Source: Candidatus Thiodiazotropha sp. LNASS1 (GTDB lineage: Bacteria > Pseudomonadota > Gammaproteobacteria > Chromatiales > Chromatiaceae). Taken from it: a DNA stretch of 64,000 nucleotides. How positions within the stretch are numbered: the stretch's first letter is position 1; every line of letters begins with the position of its first letter. Positions 10,508 through 22,483 of the stretch are shown in pieces. The translations under genes were made by a program, and so were the position numbers. The notes under the pieces are model-generated. The model made no database searches and had not been told where the DNA came from. It saw nothing but the letters and a program-made list of their open reading frames with translations. The stretch covers positions 3,038,001 to 3,102,000 of the forward strand of contig NZ_OZ156465.1 of assembly GCF_964212655.1 (NCBI RefSeq). Direction: 5' to 3'.

Positions 10508-13500
10508 ATGAGCCAAGGTGCTTTACCACCGAAACAGGGACTATATGATCCCGCCAATGAACATGACGCCTGTGGTGTTGGATTTGTCGCCAATATCAAA
10601 GGTGTGAAAAGCCACGATACGGTACGCCAGGGTCTGGAGATACTTGATCGCCTTACCCATCGTGGTGCTGTCGGTGCCGATCCAAAAGCTGGCGATGGGG
10701 CAGGTATACTGCTGCAGATTCCCGATGCCTTCTTCCGTGGTGCGGTTGATTTCGAGTTGCCGCCGGAAGGTGACTATGCCATTGGCATGGTTTTCTTACC
10801 GCAAAATGCAGCAAGCCGAGACGAGTGTGAAGAGACGATCGAGTCCTTCATCGCAAACGAGGGGCAACGGCTGATCGGCTGGCGTGATGTGCCGGTCAAA
10901 AACAGCGGTTTGGGTGAAAGCGTTATTCCCACTGAGCCAGGTGTGCGACAGGTTTTTGTTGCCCGTGGCGATAATTGCAAAGATCAGGATGTCTTCGAGC
11001 GTAAGCTGTTTGTAATCCGCAAACAGATCGAGAATCGTATCAGGCAGGCTGAAATGGAGGGAGGGAGCAGCTTCTACTTCACTTCATTCTCGTCCAGGAC
11101 CCTGGTCTACAAGGGGATGCTTCTGGCAAACCAGGTCGGTGATTACTATCTCGATCTGCAGGATGAGCGCATGCAGTCGGCCCTGGCCCTGGTGCATCAG
11201 CGATTTTCCACCAACACCTTCCCGACCTGGGATCTGGCCCACCCATTTCGCATGATTGCGCACAATGGTGAGATCAATACCCTGCGCGGCAATGTCAACT
11301 GGATGCGAGCGCGTAAGAATTCCATGGCCTCCGAGGTCCTGGGTGAGGATCTGGAGAAGATCTGGCCATTGATCCCGGAAGGTCAATCCGATTCGGCCTG
11401 TTTCGACAATGCCCTGGAGTTACTGGTTGCCGGCGGCTATTCACTGGCCCATGCCATGATGATGCTGATCCCTGAAGCCTGGGGCGGCAACAAATTGATG
11501 GATAATCAGCGGCGTGCCTTCTATGAATTTCATGCGGCGCTGATGGAACCCTGGGATGGCCCGGCAGCCGTGGCATTTACCGATGGCCGTCAGATTGGCG
11601 CAACCCTGGATCGCAACGGTCTGCGTCCCGCCCGTTACCTGATTACTGACGATGATCTGGTGGTTATGGCCTCTGAGATGGGTGTGCTGGACATTCCGGA
11701 AGAGAAAATCGTAAAAAAATGGCGCCTGCAGCCGGGCAAGATGTTCCTCATCGACCTGGAACAGGGACGCATTATCGACGATGGCGAGATCAAAGCCGAG
11801 CTCGCCACCGCCAAGCCCTACCAGGATTGGTTGGATCAAACCCAGATCCATCTCGATTCACTGCCTTCGGATGTGGCCCCGATGGCGCCCGATGACGAGG
11901 ACCTGCTCGATGCGCAGCAGGCCTTTGGCTATAGCCAGGAGGATATAAAATTTCTCCTGACACCGATGGTGTTGACTGGACAGGAGGCGACCGGTTCCAT
12001 GGGGGCGGATAATCCACCCTCTGTGCTCTCCCTGCGGGCCAAACACCTGTCGACCTATTTCAAACAGAATTTTGCCCAGGTGACCAATCCGCCCATTGAT
12101 CCGATCCGGGAAGAGCTGGTGATGTCACTGGTCAGTCTGATCGGGCCCAGGCCGAATCTGTTGAATATGGCGGATGCCGGCGATCACATGCGATTGGAGG
12201 TCTCACAGCCGGTGTTGACCAATGAGGATCTGGAGCGCATACGCCATATCGAAGACAATACCGGTGGCGCTTTCAGAACCAAAACCCTGGATATCGTCTA
12301 TCCATCAATGAGCGGTGTCGAGGGGATGAAGTCCGCGCTTACCAGACTCTGTGAAATGGCGGAGCAGAATGTGCGAGAGGGTTACAATATCCTGATTCTG
12401 TCTGATCGTCTGGTGGATGCGGACAATGTCGCCATACCGGCACTGCTTGCCACTTCGGCTGTGCATCATCACCTGATACGCAAAGGCCTGCGGACAGAGT
12501 CGGGTCTGGTGGTCGAAACCGGTTCAGCACTGGAAGTACACCACTTCGCCACCCTGGCGGGTTATGGCGCAGAGGCGGTCAATCCCTACCTGGCCTTCGA
12601 TACCATTCAGGCGCTGTTGTCCTCCTTGAGCGAGCCGCTGGCGTTTGCCGAAGCCCAGAGACGCTATATCAAAGCGGTGGGCAAGGGTCTGAAAAAGGTC
12701 ATGTCCAAGATGGGCATTTCAACCTATCAATCCTATTGCGGCGCGCAGATCTTTGATGCGGTGGGTCTTTCCAGTAACTTCATCGACGCCTATTTTACCG
12801 GTACCACAACGACTATCGAGGGTGCCGACCTGAATGAGATCGCCTCTGAGGCGGTAAAATGGCACGACAAGGCCTATGGCGATCAGCTGATATACAAGAA
12901 GCACCTCGATGTGGGTGGCGACTATGCCTACAGATTGCGGGGCGAAGATCACAACTGGACACCGGACACCATCGCAAAGATGCAGCATGCGGTGCGCAGT
13001 AATGATTGGGACACCTATCAGTCCTTTGCCGATGCGATCAATAGCCAGAACGAGATTCTATTGACGCTTCGTGGCCTATTCGAGTTCAAGCGGCTTGAAC
13101 AGCCCCTACCTCTGGACGAAGTGGAGCCTGCAAGCGAGATTGTCAAGCGATTCGCCACCGGCGCCATGTCCTTCGGCTCGATCTCCTACGAGGCCCACTC
13201 GACCCTGGCCAAGGCGATGAACGCTATCGGCGGTAAATCCAATACCGGCGAGGGTGGTGAGGAACCGGAACGTTTCAATCCTCTTGAGGACGGCAGCAGG
13301 AATCCCGAACGATCGGCCATCAAGCAGGTTGCATCCGGCCGATTCGGTGTGACCACCGAGTATCTTGTCAACTCGGATGATATCCAGATCAAGATGGCAC
13401 AGGGAGCCAAGCCTGGCGAAGGTGGGCAGCTTCCGGGTCACAAGGTCAATCAGCAGATTGCCCGGGTGCGTCACTCCACGCCAGGAGTGGGCCTGATTTC

Positions 13501-15145
13501 ACCGCCGCCTCACCACGATATCTATTCCATCGAGGATTTGGCACAGCTGATTCATGATCTGAAAAACGTCAATCCCAACGCGCGTATCTCGGTCAAGCTG
13601 GTCTCGGAGGTGGGCGTCGGAACCGTTGCCGCGGGTGTCTCCAAGGCCCATGCGGACCATGTGACGATTTCGGGTTATGACGGTGGCACCGGCGCCAGCC
13701 CACTGACCTCGATCAAGCATGCCGGTTCGCCCTGGGAGATCGGCTTGGCTGAGACCCACCAGACCCTGGTGTTGAACAGGCTGCGTGGGCGTATTTCGGT
13801 TCAGGCTGACGGGGGTATGCGGACCGGCCGGGATGTGGTTGTCGCAGCCATGCTCGGGGCTGATGAGATCGGTTTCGCCACTGCGCCCTTGATTGCCGAG
13901 GGATGTCTGATGATGCGGAAGTGTCATCTCAATACCTGTCCGGTAGGTATTGCCACCCAGGATCCAGAGTTACGCAAGCGTTTTACCGGCAAGCCTGAGC
14001 ATGTCATCAACTACTTCTTCTTCGTCGCCGAAGAGGCACGCAGGCTGATGGCGGAACTCGGTTTCAGGACCTGGAATGAGATGGTTGGTCAGAGCGACCG
14101 CCTCGATATGCGTAAGGCGATCAATCATTGGAAAGCGAAGGGGCTCGACTACAGTCGTTTGCTTGCCAAACCGCAAGCGGGGCCGGATGTTGCCCTGTTC
14201 AACTGCGAAACACAGGATCATGGACTCGACAAGGCCATGGACCTTGAGCTGATCAAACGCGCTCAACCTGCCCTGGAAAAAGGCGAGGCTGTAAAGATTG
14301 AGATCGATATCCATAACTACAACCGAACCTTCGGCACCATGTTGTCTGGCAGGGTGGCGGAAAGGTACGGTCATAAAGGATTGCCGGATGACACGATCTA
14401 TATCAAAGCCAGCGGTACCGCAGGACAATCCTTTGGTGCCTGGGCAGCCAAAGGTGTCACCATTGAGCTGGCCGGAGAAGGCAATGATTACGTGGGCAAG
14501 GGCCTCTCGGGTGGGCGCCTGGTAATCTATCCGCCGGAAAATGCCGGTATCGGCAAGGCGGAAGAGAATATCATCGTCGGTAATACCGTGCTTTATGGCG
14601 GCATCAGCGGTGAATGTTATTTCCGAGGTGTCGCCGGGGAGCGCTTCTGTGTACGCAACTCGGGTGTCACGGCGGTCATAGAAGGGGTCGGTGATCACGG
14701 TTGTGAATATATGACCGGCGGTGTGGTGGTCTGTCTCGGATCTACCGGTCGCAACTTTGCCGCGGGTATGTCCGGCGGTATCGCCTATGTGTTGGATGAA
14801 ACAGGCGATTTCAGTGAACGCTGCAATATGGCGCAGGTGGAACTGGAGCCGATCGAGGAGGAGGATGACGCCCTCGAAGCCCTGGATCACCAGGGTGGAG
14901 ACCTGGAGAGCCACGGTCTGGTGGATCTCAGCCGCGATATGACGCGTTACGATGCGTTGCGCCTGAAGCAGCTGATAGAACGCCATCTGCACTACACCAA
15001 TTCGGAGGTTGCCAAGCGAATTCTCAATAACTGGGATAGCATGCTGCCGAAGTTTGTTAAGGTCATGCCGGTAGAGTATCGACGTGCATTGAAAGAGATG
15101 CAGGCACAACACGCCGATGCGACCGCCAGTCAGGGGAGTCATTAG
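10508..15145 (+). CDS. gltB: Glutamate synthase (NADPH) large subunit
   Basis: Transfers the glutamine amide to 2-oxoglutarate, giving two glutamates; works with GltD. About 1545 residues. Seen: a short propeptide ending before Cys22 (HDACGVG), the N-terminal amidotransferase nucleophile; the central and FMN-binding domains with [11 protein letters not shown] and [17 protein letters not shown]; the Cys cluster [16 protein letters not shown] for the 3Fe-4S centre; and the C-terminal GXGXG-repeat beta-helix. Start: the ATG at 10508 has GAGG 8 bases upstream; a frame 15 codons longer has no such site. Two bases separate it from gltD. Confidence 0.97.
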   Translation: MSQGALPPKQGLYDPANEHDACGVGFVANIKGVKSHDTVRQGLEILDRLTHRGAVGADPKAGDGAGILLQIPDAFFRGAVDFELPPEGDYAIGMVFLPQNAASRDECEETIESFIANEGQRLIGWRDVPVKNSGLGESVIPTEPGVRQVFVARGDNCKDQDVFERKLFVIRKQIENRIRQAEMEGGSSFYFTSFSSRTLVYKGMLLANQVGDYYLDLQDERMQSALALVHQRFSTNTFPTWDLAHPFRMIAHNGEINTLRGNVNWMRARKNSMASEVLGEDLEKIWPLIPEGQSDSACFDNALELLVAGGYSLAHAMMMLIPEAWGGNKLMDNQRRAFYEFHAALMEPWDGPAAVAFTDGRQIGATLDRNGLRPARYLITDDDLVVMASEMGVLDIPEEKIVKKWRLQPGKMFLIDLEQGRIIDDGEIKAELATAKPYQDWLDQTQIHLDSLPSDVAPMAPDDEDLLDAQQAFGYSQEDIKFLLTPMVLTGQEATGSMGADNPPSVLSLRAKHLSTYFKQNFAQVTNPPIDPIREELVMSLVSLIGPRPNLLNMADAGDHMRLEVSQPVLTNEDLERIRHIEDNTGGAFRTKTLDIVYPSMSGVEGMKSALTRLCEMAEQNVREGYNILILSDRLVDADNVAIPALLATSAVHHHLIRKGLRTESGLVVETGSALEVHHFATLAGYGAEAVNPYLAFDTIQALLSSLSEPLAFAEAQRRYIKAVGKGLKKVMSKMGISTYQSYCGAQIFDAVGLSSNFIDAYFTGTTTTIEGADLNEIASEAVKWHDKAYGDQLIYKKHLDVGGDYAYRLRGEDHNWTPDTIAKMQHAVRSNDWDTYQSFADAINSQNEILLTLRGLFEFKRLEQPLPLDEVEPASEIVKRFATGAMSFGSISYEAHSTLAKAMNAIGGKSNTGEGGEEPERFNPLEDGSRNPERSAIKQVASGRFGVTTEYLVNSDDIQIKMAQGAKPGEGGQLPGHKVNQQIARVRHSTPGVGLISPPPHHDIYSIEDLAQLIHDLKNVNPNARISVKLVSEVGVGTVAAGVSKAHADHVTISGYDGGTGASPLTSIKHAGSPWEIGLAETHQTLVLNRLRGRISVQADGGMRTGRDVVVAAMLGADEIGFATAPLIAEGCLMMRKCHLNTCPVGIATQDPELRKRFTGKPEHVINYFFFVAEEARRLMAELGFRTWNEMVGQSDRLDMRKAINHWKAKGLDYSRLLAKPQAGPDVALFNCETQDHGLDKAMDLELIKRAQPALEKGEAVKIEIDIHNYNRTFGTMLSGRVAERYGHKGLPDDTIYIKASGTAGQSFGAWAAKGVTIELAGEGNDYVGKGLSGGRLVIYPPENAGIGKAEENIIVGNTVLYGGISGECYFRGVAGERFCVRNSGVTAVIEGVGDHGCEYMTGGVVVCLGSTGRNFAAGMSGGIAYVLDETGDFSERCNMAQVELEPIEEEDDALEALDHQGGDLESHGLVDLSRDMTRYDALRLKQLIERHLHYTNSEVAKRILNNWDSMLPKFVKVMPVEYRRALKEMQAQHADATASQGSH

Positions 15146-15147
15146 AG

Positions 15148-16599
15148 ATGGGTAAACCAACAGGTTTTAAAGAGATTGTTCGGCAGGACAGGACCTACGC
15201 GCCCGTAGCGGATCGTATCATCCACTACAATGAGTTCGTGATACCGCTGAGCGAGGAGAACGTCAGCCAGCAGGGAGCGCGTTGCATGGACTGCGGCATT
15301 CCCTTTTGTCATAACGGATGCCCGGTAAACAATATCATTCCCGACTGGAACGACCTGGTCTACCGTGGCGACTGGCGTGCAGCGATCGATGTCCTGCACA
15401 GCACCAATAACTTTCCTGAATTCACCGGGCGCATCTGTCCTGCACCTTGTGAAGCTGCCTGTACTCTGAACCTTGATGATGAGCCGGTCACAATCAAGAC
15501 CATTGAGTACAGCATTATCGAGAAGGCCTGGAGCGAGGGATGGGTCAAGCCCCAGATCGCCGATCACAAAAGCGGCAAGCGTATTGCGGTTGTCGGGTCC
15601 GGGCCGGCTGGGATGGCCGCTGCGCAGCAGCTCGCCAGGGCGGGACACGCAGTTGTGCTGTTTGAAAAACAGAACCGGATCGGCGGGCTGTTACGCTATG
15701 GCATCCCTGACTTCAAACTCGATAAAAAGGTGATCGATCGCCGTATGGCCCAGATGCGAACAGAAGGAGTCGAGTTCAAGACAAGCATCCATGTGGGTGT
15801 CGATATTCCCAGTAAACAGTTGCTGGATGACTTTGATGCGATTCTGTTGACCGGTGGCTCCGAGAAGCCCCGTGACCTGCCGATGCCCGGGCGTGAATTG
15901 AATGGTGTTCATTTTGCGATGGATTTCCTGCGCAGTAATAGCCATCGTGTTCAGGGTGATAAGGTGGATAACTTCATCTCCGCAGAAGGCAAGCATGTTG
16001 TTGTCATCGGTGGTGGTGATACCGGGTCTGACTGTATCGGTACCTCCAATCGGCATGGGGCGGCTTCGGTCACCCAGCTGGAGATTCTGCCGCAACCCCC
16101 TGAAAAGGAGAACAAGGGCACCACTTGGCCGGATTGGCCAAATAAGATGCGCACCTCAAGCTCCCAGGAAGAGGGATGTGAGCGTATGTGGCAGGTTGCC
16201 ACCAAGGCGTTCCTCGATGACGGCGAAGGTAATCTTGCAGGTGTGCGATGCGTCAAGGTTGAATGGGAAAAGGATGAGAACGGCAGCTGGAAAATGAGTG
16301 AAGTCGCCGATTCCGAGTTCGAGCTTAAGGCTGATCTGGTGACCCTGGCAATGGGTTTTGTCCATCCGGTTCATGAAGGCATGATCGAAGAGTTGGGTGT
16401 GGAGCTGGACGGTCGTGGCAACATCAAGGCTGATACGGATGGTGCAAACGCCTATAAGACCTCCATCGACGGTGTGTTTGTTGCCGGTGATATGCGCCGC
16501 GGCCAATCCCTGGTGGTGTGGGCGATCCGGGAGGGACGCCAGGCTGCAAGAGCTATGGATGAATATCTAATGGGTACCACCGATCTGCCGCGCTGGTAA
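15148..16599 (+). CDS. gltD: Glutamate synthase (NADPH) small subunit
   Basis: FAD-dependent electron-input subunit delivering NADPH electrons to GltB. 483 residues. Seen: N-terminal Cys motifs [14 protein letters not shown] and CPAPCEAAC for 4Fe-4S clusters, the FAD Rossmann motif [12 protein letters not shown], the second dinucleotide fold [12 protein letters not shown], and the C-terminal [19 protein letters not shown]. It sits directly behind gltB, so the two are surely cotranscribed. Confidence 0.97.
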   Translation: MGKPTGFKEIVRQDRTYAPVADRIIHYNEFVIPLSEENVSQQGARCMDCGIPFCHNGCPVNNIIPDWNDLVYRGDWRAAIDVLHSTNNFPEFTGRICPAPCEAACTLNLDDEPVTIKTIEYSIIEKAWSEGWVKPQIADHKSGKRIAVVGSGPAGMAAAQQLARAGHAVVLFEKQNRIGGLLRYGIPDFKLDKKVIDRRMAQMRTEGVEFKTSIHVGVDIPSKQLLDDFDAILLTGGSEKPRDLPMPGRELNGVHFAMDFLRSNSHRVQGDKVDNFISAEGKHVVVIGGGDTGSDCIGTSNRHGAASVTQLEILPQPPEKENKGTTWPDWPNKMRTSSSQEEGCERMWQVATKAFLDDGEGNLAGVRCVKVEWEKDENGSWKMSEVADSEFELKADLVTLAMGFVHPVHEGMIEELGVELDGRGNIKADTDGANAYKTSIDGVFVAGDMRRGQSLVVWAIREGRQAARAMDEYLMGTTDLPRW

Positions 16600-16603
16600 T
16601 ATC

Positions 16604-16636
16604 TAGGGCCGATTGGATGAGTGTTAACAGGCCCTA
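16604..16636 (+). repeat. Solo terminal repeat related to the MITE at 26077-26372
   Basis: The 33 bases read TAGGGCC, GATTGGATGAGTG, TTAACAGGCCCTA in order. They match the right terminal repeat of the 296-bp element at 26340-26372 with few differences. The ends GGGCC/GGCCC are inverted and flanked by TA on both sides. It could be a remnant left by the element or an independent minimal copy. It lies between gltD and glgP. Confidence 0.7.
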
Positions 16637-16692
16637 GCTGAAACCCGGTGTTAATGGCGCACGCCGGGTTGCGAAATTTCGTGGAGAGCACT

Positions 16693-19203
16693 ATGCCGAA
16701 CAGAGAGACCTCCGCTGCCGAGTCGAAGAAACAGACCTGCAACCCACTGGCTCCTTTGCCCCCGCTGGGCATGGATGCAGAGGCCATCTCATTCGATTTC
16801 CGCCGTTACTTCGCCCACACACTGGGACGAGACGATCACTGCACGTCCAGTCACTATCCCTATAAAGCCCTGGCGTTAGCGATTCGGGACCGATTGATCG
16901 AGCGTTGGAAACGCACCCGTTCCACCTACGAGAACGAAGACTGCAAACGTACCTTCTATCTCTCGCTGGAGTTTCTCATGGGACGTACCCTGAGCAACGC
17001 AATTCTCAATCTGGAAGTCAGTGAAGAGGTCAACCAGGCCTTCATCGACTTGGGTATCCATCTGGATGATATTCGCGAGAGTGAACCCGATGCCGGACTC
17101 GGTAATGGTGGTCTGGGGCGTCTTGCCGCCTGTTTTCTCGACAGCTGCGCAACGCTTGAACTGCCAGTGCGGGGGTATGGGCTGCGTTATGAATATGGTA
17201 TGTTCCGTCAGCACATTGCCAACGGCTATCAGATTGAGGATCCCGATCACTGGCTGCGGGACGGCAACCCCTGGGAGCTTGAGCGTCCCGAGTATACACA
17301 GCGCATAAAATTTTGCGGCCATACTGAACATATCAACGGGTCCGTACGTTGGGTCGATACCCAGGATGTGCTGGCAGTACCTTATGACCTGCCGGTGCCC
17401 GGTTATCGCAATGGCACCGTCAATACCCTGCGTTTGTGGAAAGCGGCGGCCACGGATGAATTCAATCTGGAAGAGTTCAATGCCGGCAGTTATACCGAGG
17501 CGGTTGAGGCGAAGAATGATGCTGAGCACATCACCATGGTGCTCTACCCGAACGATGCCAGTGAGAATGGCAAGGAACTGAGGCTGCGTCAGCAGTACTT
17601 CCTGGCTTCCGCGAGCATCAAGGATGTCATCCGCGAGTGGAAGGAGAACCATGGCAGCTTCGATGATTTCGCCGACAAGAACTGTTTTCAGCTCAACGAC
17701 ACCCATCCCAGCGTCTCTGTCGCTGAATTGATGCGCCAACTGATGGACGAGCAAGGCCTGTCTTGGGATCGGGCCTGGAAGGTTACCGGCAGCACCATGG
17801 CCTATACCAACCATACGCTTCTACCCGAGGCGCTTGAGCGCTGGCCGGTAAAGCTGTTCGAGTGTCTTTTACCCAGGCTGCTGGAGATCATCTACGAAAT
17901 CAATGCCCGCTTCCTCAGTGAGGTGGCCCTGCGCTGGCCGGGAGATACCGACCGTTTGCGGCGGATGTCGATCATCGAAGAGGGCCAGACGTCGATGGTG
18001 CGTATGGCCTATCTGGCCATCGTCGGCAGTTTCTCCGTCAATGGAGTTGCCGCGCTGCATACCGAGTTGTTGAAGCAGGGGCTGTTCCATGATTTCTATG
18101 AATTCTGGCCGCAGCGCTTCAACAATAAAACCAACGGCGTCACCCCGAGGCGTTGGCTTGCCGCATGCAACCCGGGTCTGCGCCGATTGCTCGATGAGAC
18201 AGTAGGCAATGGTTGGATCTCTGATCTGCCGGCTCTCGAGCAGTTGCTAACCCATGCTGAGAATGCCACATTCCAACGCAAATGGCAGCAGGTGAAACGG
18301 GAGAACAAGCAGCGCCTGGCGGATTTGGTGAAGATCGATTGCAACGTGAGCTTTGACTGTGATGCCATGTTCGATGTGCAGGTGAAGCGTATCCATGAGT
18401 ATAAACGCCAGTTACTGAATATCCTCCATGTCATCCACCTCTACAATCGTATCAAGGCGGGTGACACAAAAAATTGGACCAAGCGCTGTGTGCTGATCGG
18501 TGGTAAGGCGGCCCCCGGTTATCAAATGGCCAAACTTATCATCAAGCTTGTCAATAGTGTCGCCAGGGTGGTGAACAATGACCACCAGGTGGGCGATCTT
18601 CTGAAGGTCGCTTTCCTACCCAACTACCGGGTTTCGGCGATGGAGGTGATCGCTCCGGGTAGCGACCTGTCGGAGCAGATCTCCACTGCCGGCAAAGAGG
18701 CGTCCGGTACCGGCAATATGAAGTTTATGATGAACGGTGCAGTGACCATCGGCACACTGGATGGCGCCAATATAGAGATCCTCGAAGAGGTCGGCGAATC
18801 CAGCTTCATTCTTTTTGGCCTTACCAGCGAAGAAGTGGAGTCAATGCGCCATCATTATATGCCCAATCGAATTATCGATCAGGACAGTGATTTTAAACGG
18901 GTGATGCAACTACTGGAGAGTGGCTATTTCAACCAGTTCGAGCCCGGTATTTTCGATCCTGTTATCGAGTCGATACGCAATCCCTACGATCCCTGGATGA
19001 CGGCCGCTGACTTCCGTAGTTACATCGACGCTCAGGAAAAGGTGGCAAAAGCCTATCTCGACCAGAGGCAGTGGATCCGTATGAGCATAGTGAATAGCGC
19101 AAAGAGCGGCCGCTTCTCCACTGACCGAACAATCCAGGAGTACAATCGGGATATCTGGCGTTTGAATCAGACCTCGATTCCGTCCGAAATCGAAGACGTA
19201 TAG
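16693..19203 (+). CDS. glgP: Glycogen/maltodextrin phosphorylase
   Basis: PLP enzyme releasing glucose-1-phosphate from alpha-1,4-glucans. 836 residues, normal. Seen: the N-terminal [17 protein letters not shown] stretch, [20 protein letters not shown], and the PLP lysine region [16 protein letters not shown] followed by [10 protein letters not shown]. The frame opens 15 codons earlier, but the ATG at 16693 has GGAG six bases upstream and avoids the repeat, so it is preferred. Its stop codon overlaps the start of the YcgL gene. Confidence 0.95.
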   Translation: MPNRETSAAESKKQTCNPLAPLPPLGMDAEAISFDFRRYFAHTLGRDDHCTSSHYPYKALALAIRDRLIERWKRTRSTYENEDCKRTFYLSLEFLMGRTLSNAILNLEVSEEVNQAFIDLGIHLDDIRESEPDAGLGNGGLGRLAACFLDSCATLELPVRGYGLRYEYGMFRQHIANGYQIEDPDHWLRDGNPWELERPEYTQRIKFCGHTEHINGSVRWVDTQDVLAVPYDLPVPGYRNGTVNTLRLWKAAATDEFNLEEFNAGSYTEAVEAKNDAEHITMVLYPNDASENGKELRLRQQYFLASASIKDVIREWKENHGSFDDFADKNCFQLNDTHPSVSVAELMRQLMDEQGLSWDRAWKVTGSTMAYTNHTLLPEALERWPVKLFECLLPRLLEIIYEINARFLSEVALRWPGDTDRLRRMSIIEEGQTSMVRMAYLAIVGSFSVNGVAALHTELLKQGLFHDFYEFWPQRFNNKTNGVTPRRWLAACNPGLRRLLDETVGNGWISDLPALEQLLTHAENATFQRKWQQVKRENKQRLADLVKIDCNVSFDCDAMFDVQVKRIHEYKRQLLNILHVIHLYNRIKAGDTKNWTKRCVLIGGKAAPGYQMAKLIIKLVNSVARVVNNDHQVGDLLKVAFLPNYRVSAMEVIAPGSDLSEQISTAGKEASGTGNMKFMMNGAVTIGTLDGANIEILEEVGESSFILFGLTSEEVESMRHHYMPNRIIDQDSDFKRVMQLLESGYFNQFEPGIFDPVIESIRNPYDPWMTAADFRSYIDAQEKVAKAYLDQRQWIRMSIVNSAKSGRFSTDRTIQEYNRDIWRLNQTSIPSEIEDV

Positions 19204-19475
19204 TGACTGTGTCCGAGCTGCCCTGCTGGATCTATCGTAGCCCGCGCAAGGATGAGATGTACCTGTACATCGCCAGGGAAGATGATTTCTCCTGTGTGCC
19301 CGAAGCCCTGTTGCAGCGTTTCGGCAAACCGGTGCAGGTCATGGAGATAACCTTGACTGAGCAGCGAACACTTGCTCGTGAGGATATCAGGTTGGTGATG
19401 GCCAATTTGCTTTCCCAGGGTTTTCATCTTCAGATGCCACCTAAGATGGACGTCGATCTCTACGTCGGGGATTGA
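19203..19475 (+). CDS. YcgL-domain protein
   Basis: Small soluble protein of 90 residues belonging to the YcgL family of gammaproteobacteria, whose role is not settled. Seen: the family pattern with WIYRSPRKDEMYLYI near the start, FSCVPEALLQRFG and the C-terminal GFHLQMPP. The start is probably GTG at 19203 overlapping the glgP stop codon, with another GTG two codons later. It is likely translated with glgP, though in other genomes YcgL usually sits beside rnd (family knowledge). Confidence 0.88.
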   Translation: MTVSELPCWIYRSPRKDEMYLYIAREDDFSCVPEALLQRFGKPVQVMEITLTEQRTLAREDIRLVMANLLSQGFHLQMPPKMDVDLYVGD

Positions 19476-19565
19476 TTCGACCTGCTATCCTGAGTTGATA
19501 CTTCGTAGTACCATAGTAGAGCGGTAATGGACTCAACGGATTATTTATAAGGAGATATGCCCGCT

Positions 19566-20558
19566 ATGAAAAGCATCATTGCAGTTACCTTTTCTCTATT
19601 TTCTATATTATTCACATCTCCATCATGGGCGCTCAGTGCAGTTGAGTATAAAAACCTCACCGATGGTATTTCATCAGATGAGATGATTGTCTACGAATCG
19701 ACCGGTAAATTGCGCCACATTACTGTGTTTACAGATATTGATTGCGGTTACTGCAGAAAACTGCACAGCGAGGTGCCTGCATTGAATGCATCCGGTGTGG
19801 ATGTTCGTTATGTCGCATATCCTCGTGCCGGAATTGGATCGGACAGCTTTAAAAAGTATGTCTCTGTATATTGTGCAGACAACCCGAAGAAGGCACTGAC
19901 TAGCGCTAAGATGGGGATGCTGTTGAAGCCGGCGGATTGTAAAAATCCGGTGGAAGAAAACTACCAGTTTGGAAATAGATTGGCAGTCAAAGGCACGCCA
20001 ATGATAGTGATTGATGACGGATCGGTCGTCAGCGGTTATTTGTCTGCGCGCAAGCTGTTACGCCGAATGAAGGTTGGCTATGTCTCGCCGCCAAAAGGGA
20101 GTGAGATGTTCCCGAAAGTTGCAGCAACCCGTATTTCGCCAGAGCAGTATTTGATAATAAACGAGGCGCACCTGTACACCAGGCCGGATACTCGTATGCA
20201 GTCGATGGGTACGATGCAACCCGATGTTGTGCACAAGTTCAGCTTGGAAATTGAAATAGATGGTGAACGATGGTTGGGTTTCAGAAAAGGTGGCAGTCAA
20301 TACTACACACAAGCAAACAACCTGCGGCTGATTCCAAGTGTAGCGACACAGTCGATAAAATCGAAAAAGTATGCAGCGGTCAGACCTACGGCTTTGTATA
20401 TTTCGCCAGACAAATCAGCTAAAAAAATGGCTGACATGCCGGCGAGGAGTTACTTTCGTTTCAATCTTGAGGTTAGGAACGAGAACGGACGATGGCTGGG
20501 TTTTAGTCGAAACGGAATAAAATATTATGCACCGGCTACTGATCTCGAGGAGATATAA
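19566..20558 (+). CDS. DsbC-type thioredoxin protein with two C-terminal SH3-like repeats
   Basis: Predicted periplasmic disulfide isomerase or reductase. 330 residues: a signal peptide ending near WALS (residue 24), then almost at once the DsbC linker-like ISSDEMIVYESTGK and a thioredoxin fold with active site C60-G-Y-C63 and the cis-Pro loop VKGTPMIV. The usual 60-residue DsbC dimerisation domain is missing. After the thioredoxin domain come two similar 65-residue modules, each with ALYISPD or HLYTRPD and RWLGFxxxGxxYY, resembling bacterial SH3 domains. Start: the ATG at 19566 lies 11 bases after GGAG; the ATG at 19557 is too close. It stands alone between YcgL and a convergent gene. Confidence 0.85.
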   Translation: MKSIIAVTFSLFSILFTSPSWALSAVEYKNLTDGISSDEMIVYESTGKLRHITVFTDIDCGYCRKLHSEVPALNASGVDVRYVAYPRAGIGSDSFKKYVSVYCADNPKKALTSAKMGMLLKPADCKNPVEENYQFGNRLAVKGTPMIVIDDGSVVSGYLSARKLLRRMKVGYVSPPKGSEMFPKVAATRISPEQYLIINEAHLYTRPDTRMQSMGTMQPDVVHKFSLEIEIDGERWLGFRKGGSQYYTQANNLRLIPSVATQSIKSKKYAAVRPTALYISPDKSAKKMADMPARSYFRFNLEVRNENGRWLGFSRNGIKYYAPATDLEEI

Positions 20559-20718
20559 TTAATCGAGTGCGAAAGCTCAGCGGGTCTGCTCGACTGACTG
20601 CAGAATGCCTATCGACGAAAAAAGTGATAAATACGTTATTCATCTATTTACTCTCGTTGGCTCGGTCCTTACCTGGGTAATAACTTATGAGTATGCATTC
20701 CACTGTGATTCGGTGCTT

Positions 20719-22227
20719 TTAGAGAATGGGTTCAAGAGGCAGCAAGCCCCAGAGGAAGACTTTCACTCTTTTCAGGAATCCGACATTTTGCTGTTCATCG
20801 GATATATTTGCTTCCCAGCTATTTTCAGTCGCCATGTCCTGACGGATCGCCTGCGCTACCTGTTGCGCAATCCTCTCATCGCGTATTACGAGTCCTACTT
20901 CCGTGTTCAGGTTTGCTGATCTTGGGTCGAAATTGAAGGTTCCGATATAGGTTATACGGTCGTCGATGACCATGGACTTGGCATGCAAGGCAAAGATCGG
21001 CACCTCCTTGCCCAGTTGTTCATGGCGATCGATCAGTCGCCGATAGATACCTGGTTTAGATCGGAATTCGTAGATCTTGATGCCGAGATCGAGCAGTCTC
21101 TGTTTCTGCTTTTGGTACCCCGAATAGGCCTGGAGATTATCTGTGGATTCGAGGGAGTTTGTGACGATGGCAATTTCGATACCTTTAGCCAACATTTCGG
21201 AAAAAAATTCGAAGCCCCCTTCCGGCATGATCAGATAAGGGCTTTCTATCAGAACCTGGCGCTTGGCTTCCGACAATAGATTGATAAGGGAGGTAGTGGT
21301 TTGTCCACCGCCATCGAGCTGATGGATTTGGTTGTTTTTGCCGGGTATATCGTGGAGGTAGTCCACACTGGTCCACTGCATCCCGGCAAAGATTTTATCG
21401 ACGCGCTCACCCATGCCAGTGATGTCATTGCGAACTTCAGGGGCGAAATTCTGCGGATGTTGGGCATATTGGCGTAACCAATCGACATAGTCGTCAATCT
21501 GCTTTGCCGTCAATCGCTGTTTCTCCTCAGCCAACAGGATGTCGAGGGAAACGGAAAGCGGACTCCCCCAAAAGAGATTGAAACTCTGTTGTATCTTCGG
21601 CAATACGGACCCGACAACCATGACATCCCGGTCACGGAAATTATAGGCATGATCGTAATCGTAATACTCATCGGCCATATTGCGGCCGCCGGTGATGGCT
21701 ACAGTTTGATCGTAGATCACCACTTTGTCATGCATGCGTTGGTTGGAGCCTCGGAAGTCTGTGATCAGGTGCCAGAGACGGGTCAAAAAACCGGTGCCCA
21801 CAGAATGCACGGGATTATAGACCTTGATCTGGATGTTAGGATGGGCATCCAGTGAAAGCATTGTCACCGGCTCGGCGTCGATCAAGAGGTCATCGACGAT
21901 GACCCGTATCCTGGCGCCGCGTTCGGCGGCACTGAGCAGGCTTTCGCTGGCCAAGGTCCCGATATTGTCGGTGCTCCAGATAAAATATTGGACATCGATG
22001 GTTTTATCAACAGCTTCTGTAAGCCATGCTCTTGTTAAGAGGGACTCTTCTCCTTTCTCCAGGACGTAAACCGCACTTTTGCCGGGATGCTGCTTTGCAG
22101 CCTGAGTCATGATATCCAACATGCCGGCTTGCACGAATGATGTCTGCAGGACCAGTAACAGAAAGCTAAGCAGCTGAGAGATGGACAGCCCAGGGTTTTG
22201 TAAAATCTGTTTGAGTTTAAATACCAT
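20719..22227 (-). CDS. Phospholipase D / cardiolipin synthase-like protein with two HKD motifs
   Basis: PLD-superfamily enzyme, 502 residues from the ATG at 22227, resembling the ClsC/YmdC branch that makes cardiolipin or other phospholipids. Seen: an N-terminal hydrophobic stretch (LLSFLLLVLQTSF), the first HKD motif MHDKVVIYDQ followed by GGRN, and a second HAKSMVIDD followed by GTFNFDPRS. Two complete HxKx4D motifs are needed for one active site. The open frame extends to 22305 and would overlap slyX by 32 bases; the later start is favoured because it opens the signal/anchor. Its exact lipid substrate cannot be told from sequence. Confidence 0.85.
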   Translation of the reverse strand: MVFKLKQILQNPGLSISQLLSFLLLVLQTSFVQAGMLDIMTQAAKQHPGKSAVYVLEKGEESLLTRAWLTEAVDKTIDVQYFIWSTDNIGTLASESLLSAAERGARIRVIVDDLLIDAEPVTMLSLDAHPNIQIKVYNPVHSVGTGFLTRLWHLITDFRGSNQRMHDKVVIYDQTVAITGGRNMADEYYDYDHAYNFRDRDVMVVGSVLPKIQQSFNLFWGSPLSVSLDILLAEEKQRLTAKQIDDYVDWLRQYAQHPQNFAPEVRNDITGMGERVDKIFAGMQWTSVDYLHDIPGKNNQIHQLDGGGQTTTSLINLLSEAKRQVLIESPYLIMPEGGFEFFSEMLAKGIEIAIVTNSLESTDNLQAYSGYQKQKQRLLDLGIKIYEFRSKPGIYRRLIDRHEQLGKEVPIFALHAKSMVIDDRITYIGTFNFDPRSANLNTEVGLVIRDERIAQQVAQAIRQDMATENSWEANISDEQQNVGFLKRVKVFLWGLLPLEPIL

Positions 22228-22273
22228 CCCTGTTATCGCACTGTTTGTCGAATCGACCTCAATCAAAATGGCA

Positions 22274-22477
22274 TCAATAGTGCGGTGGAGGAGGTTCAGT
22301 CTCACCAGGTTGCAGCGGTGATGGGTCCAGCGCCTGCAGGCGTTGACGTAGTGTCTCTACGGTTCTGTTGAGGGAATCGATGGTGCGTTGTTGCTCGATA
22401 AGGGTTTCACTGAGGGTGTGTATGGCCTGTTCCTGAAAAGCCATCCGACTCTCCAGGTCGATAATGCGGTCGTTCAT
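22274..22477 (-). CDS. slyX: SlyX family protein
   Basis: 67-residue coiled-coil protein: MNDRIIDLESRMAFQEQAIH, then heptads to LRQRLQAL, then a Pro-rich end with GETEPPPPHY, exactly the SlyX layout. Function in the family is unknown. It lies six bases after the ArsR-type regulator gene on the same strand, so both may be on one transcript. Confidence 0.92.
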   Translation of the reverse strand: MNDRIIDLESRMAFQEQAIHTLSETLIEQQRTIDSLNRTVETLRQRLQALDPSPLQPGETEPPPPHY

Positions 22478-22483
22478 CTTTGC

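Noticed and set aside
13970-15160. Long minus-strand ORF (396 codons) opposite gltB
   Set aside because: Antisense to the conserved glutamate synthase core; an effect of its codon use.
20605-20919. Plus-strand ORF of 104 codons beside the PLD gene
   Set aside because: Two thirds of it overlaps the end of the PLD gene on the other strand and it has no good ribosome-binding site or family match.
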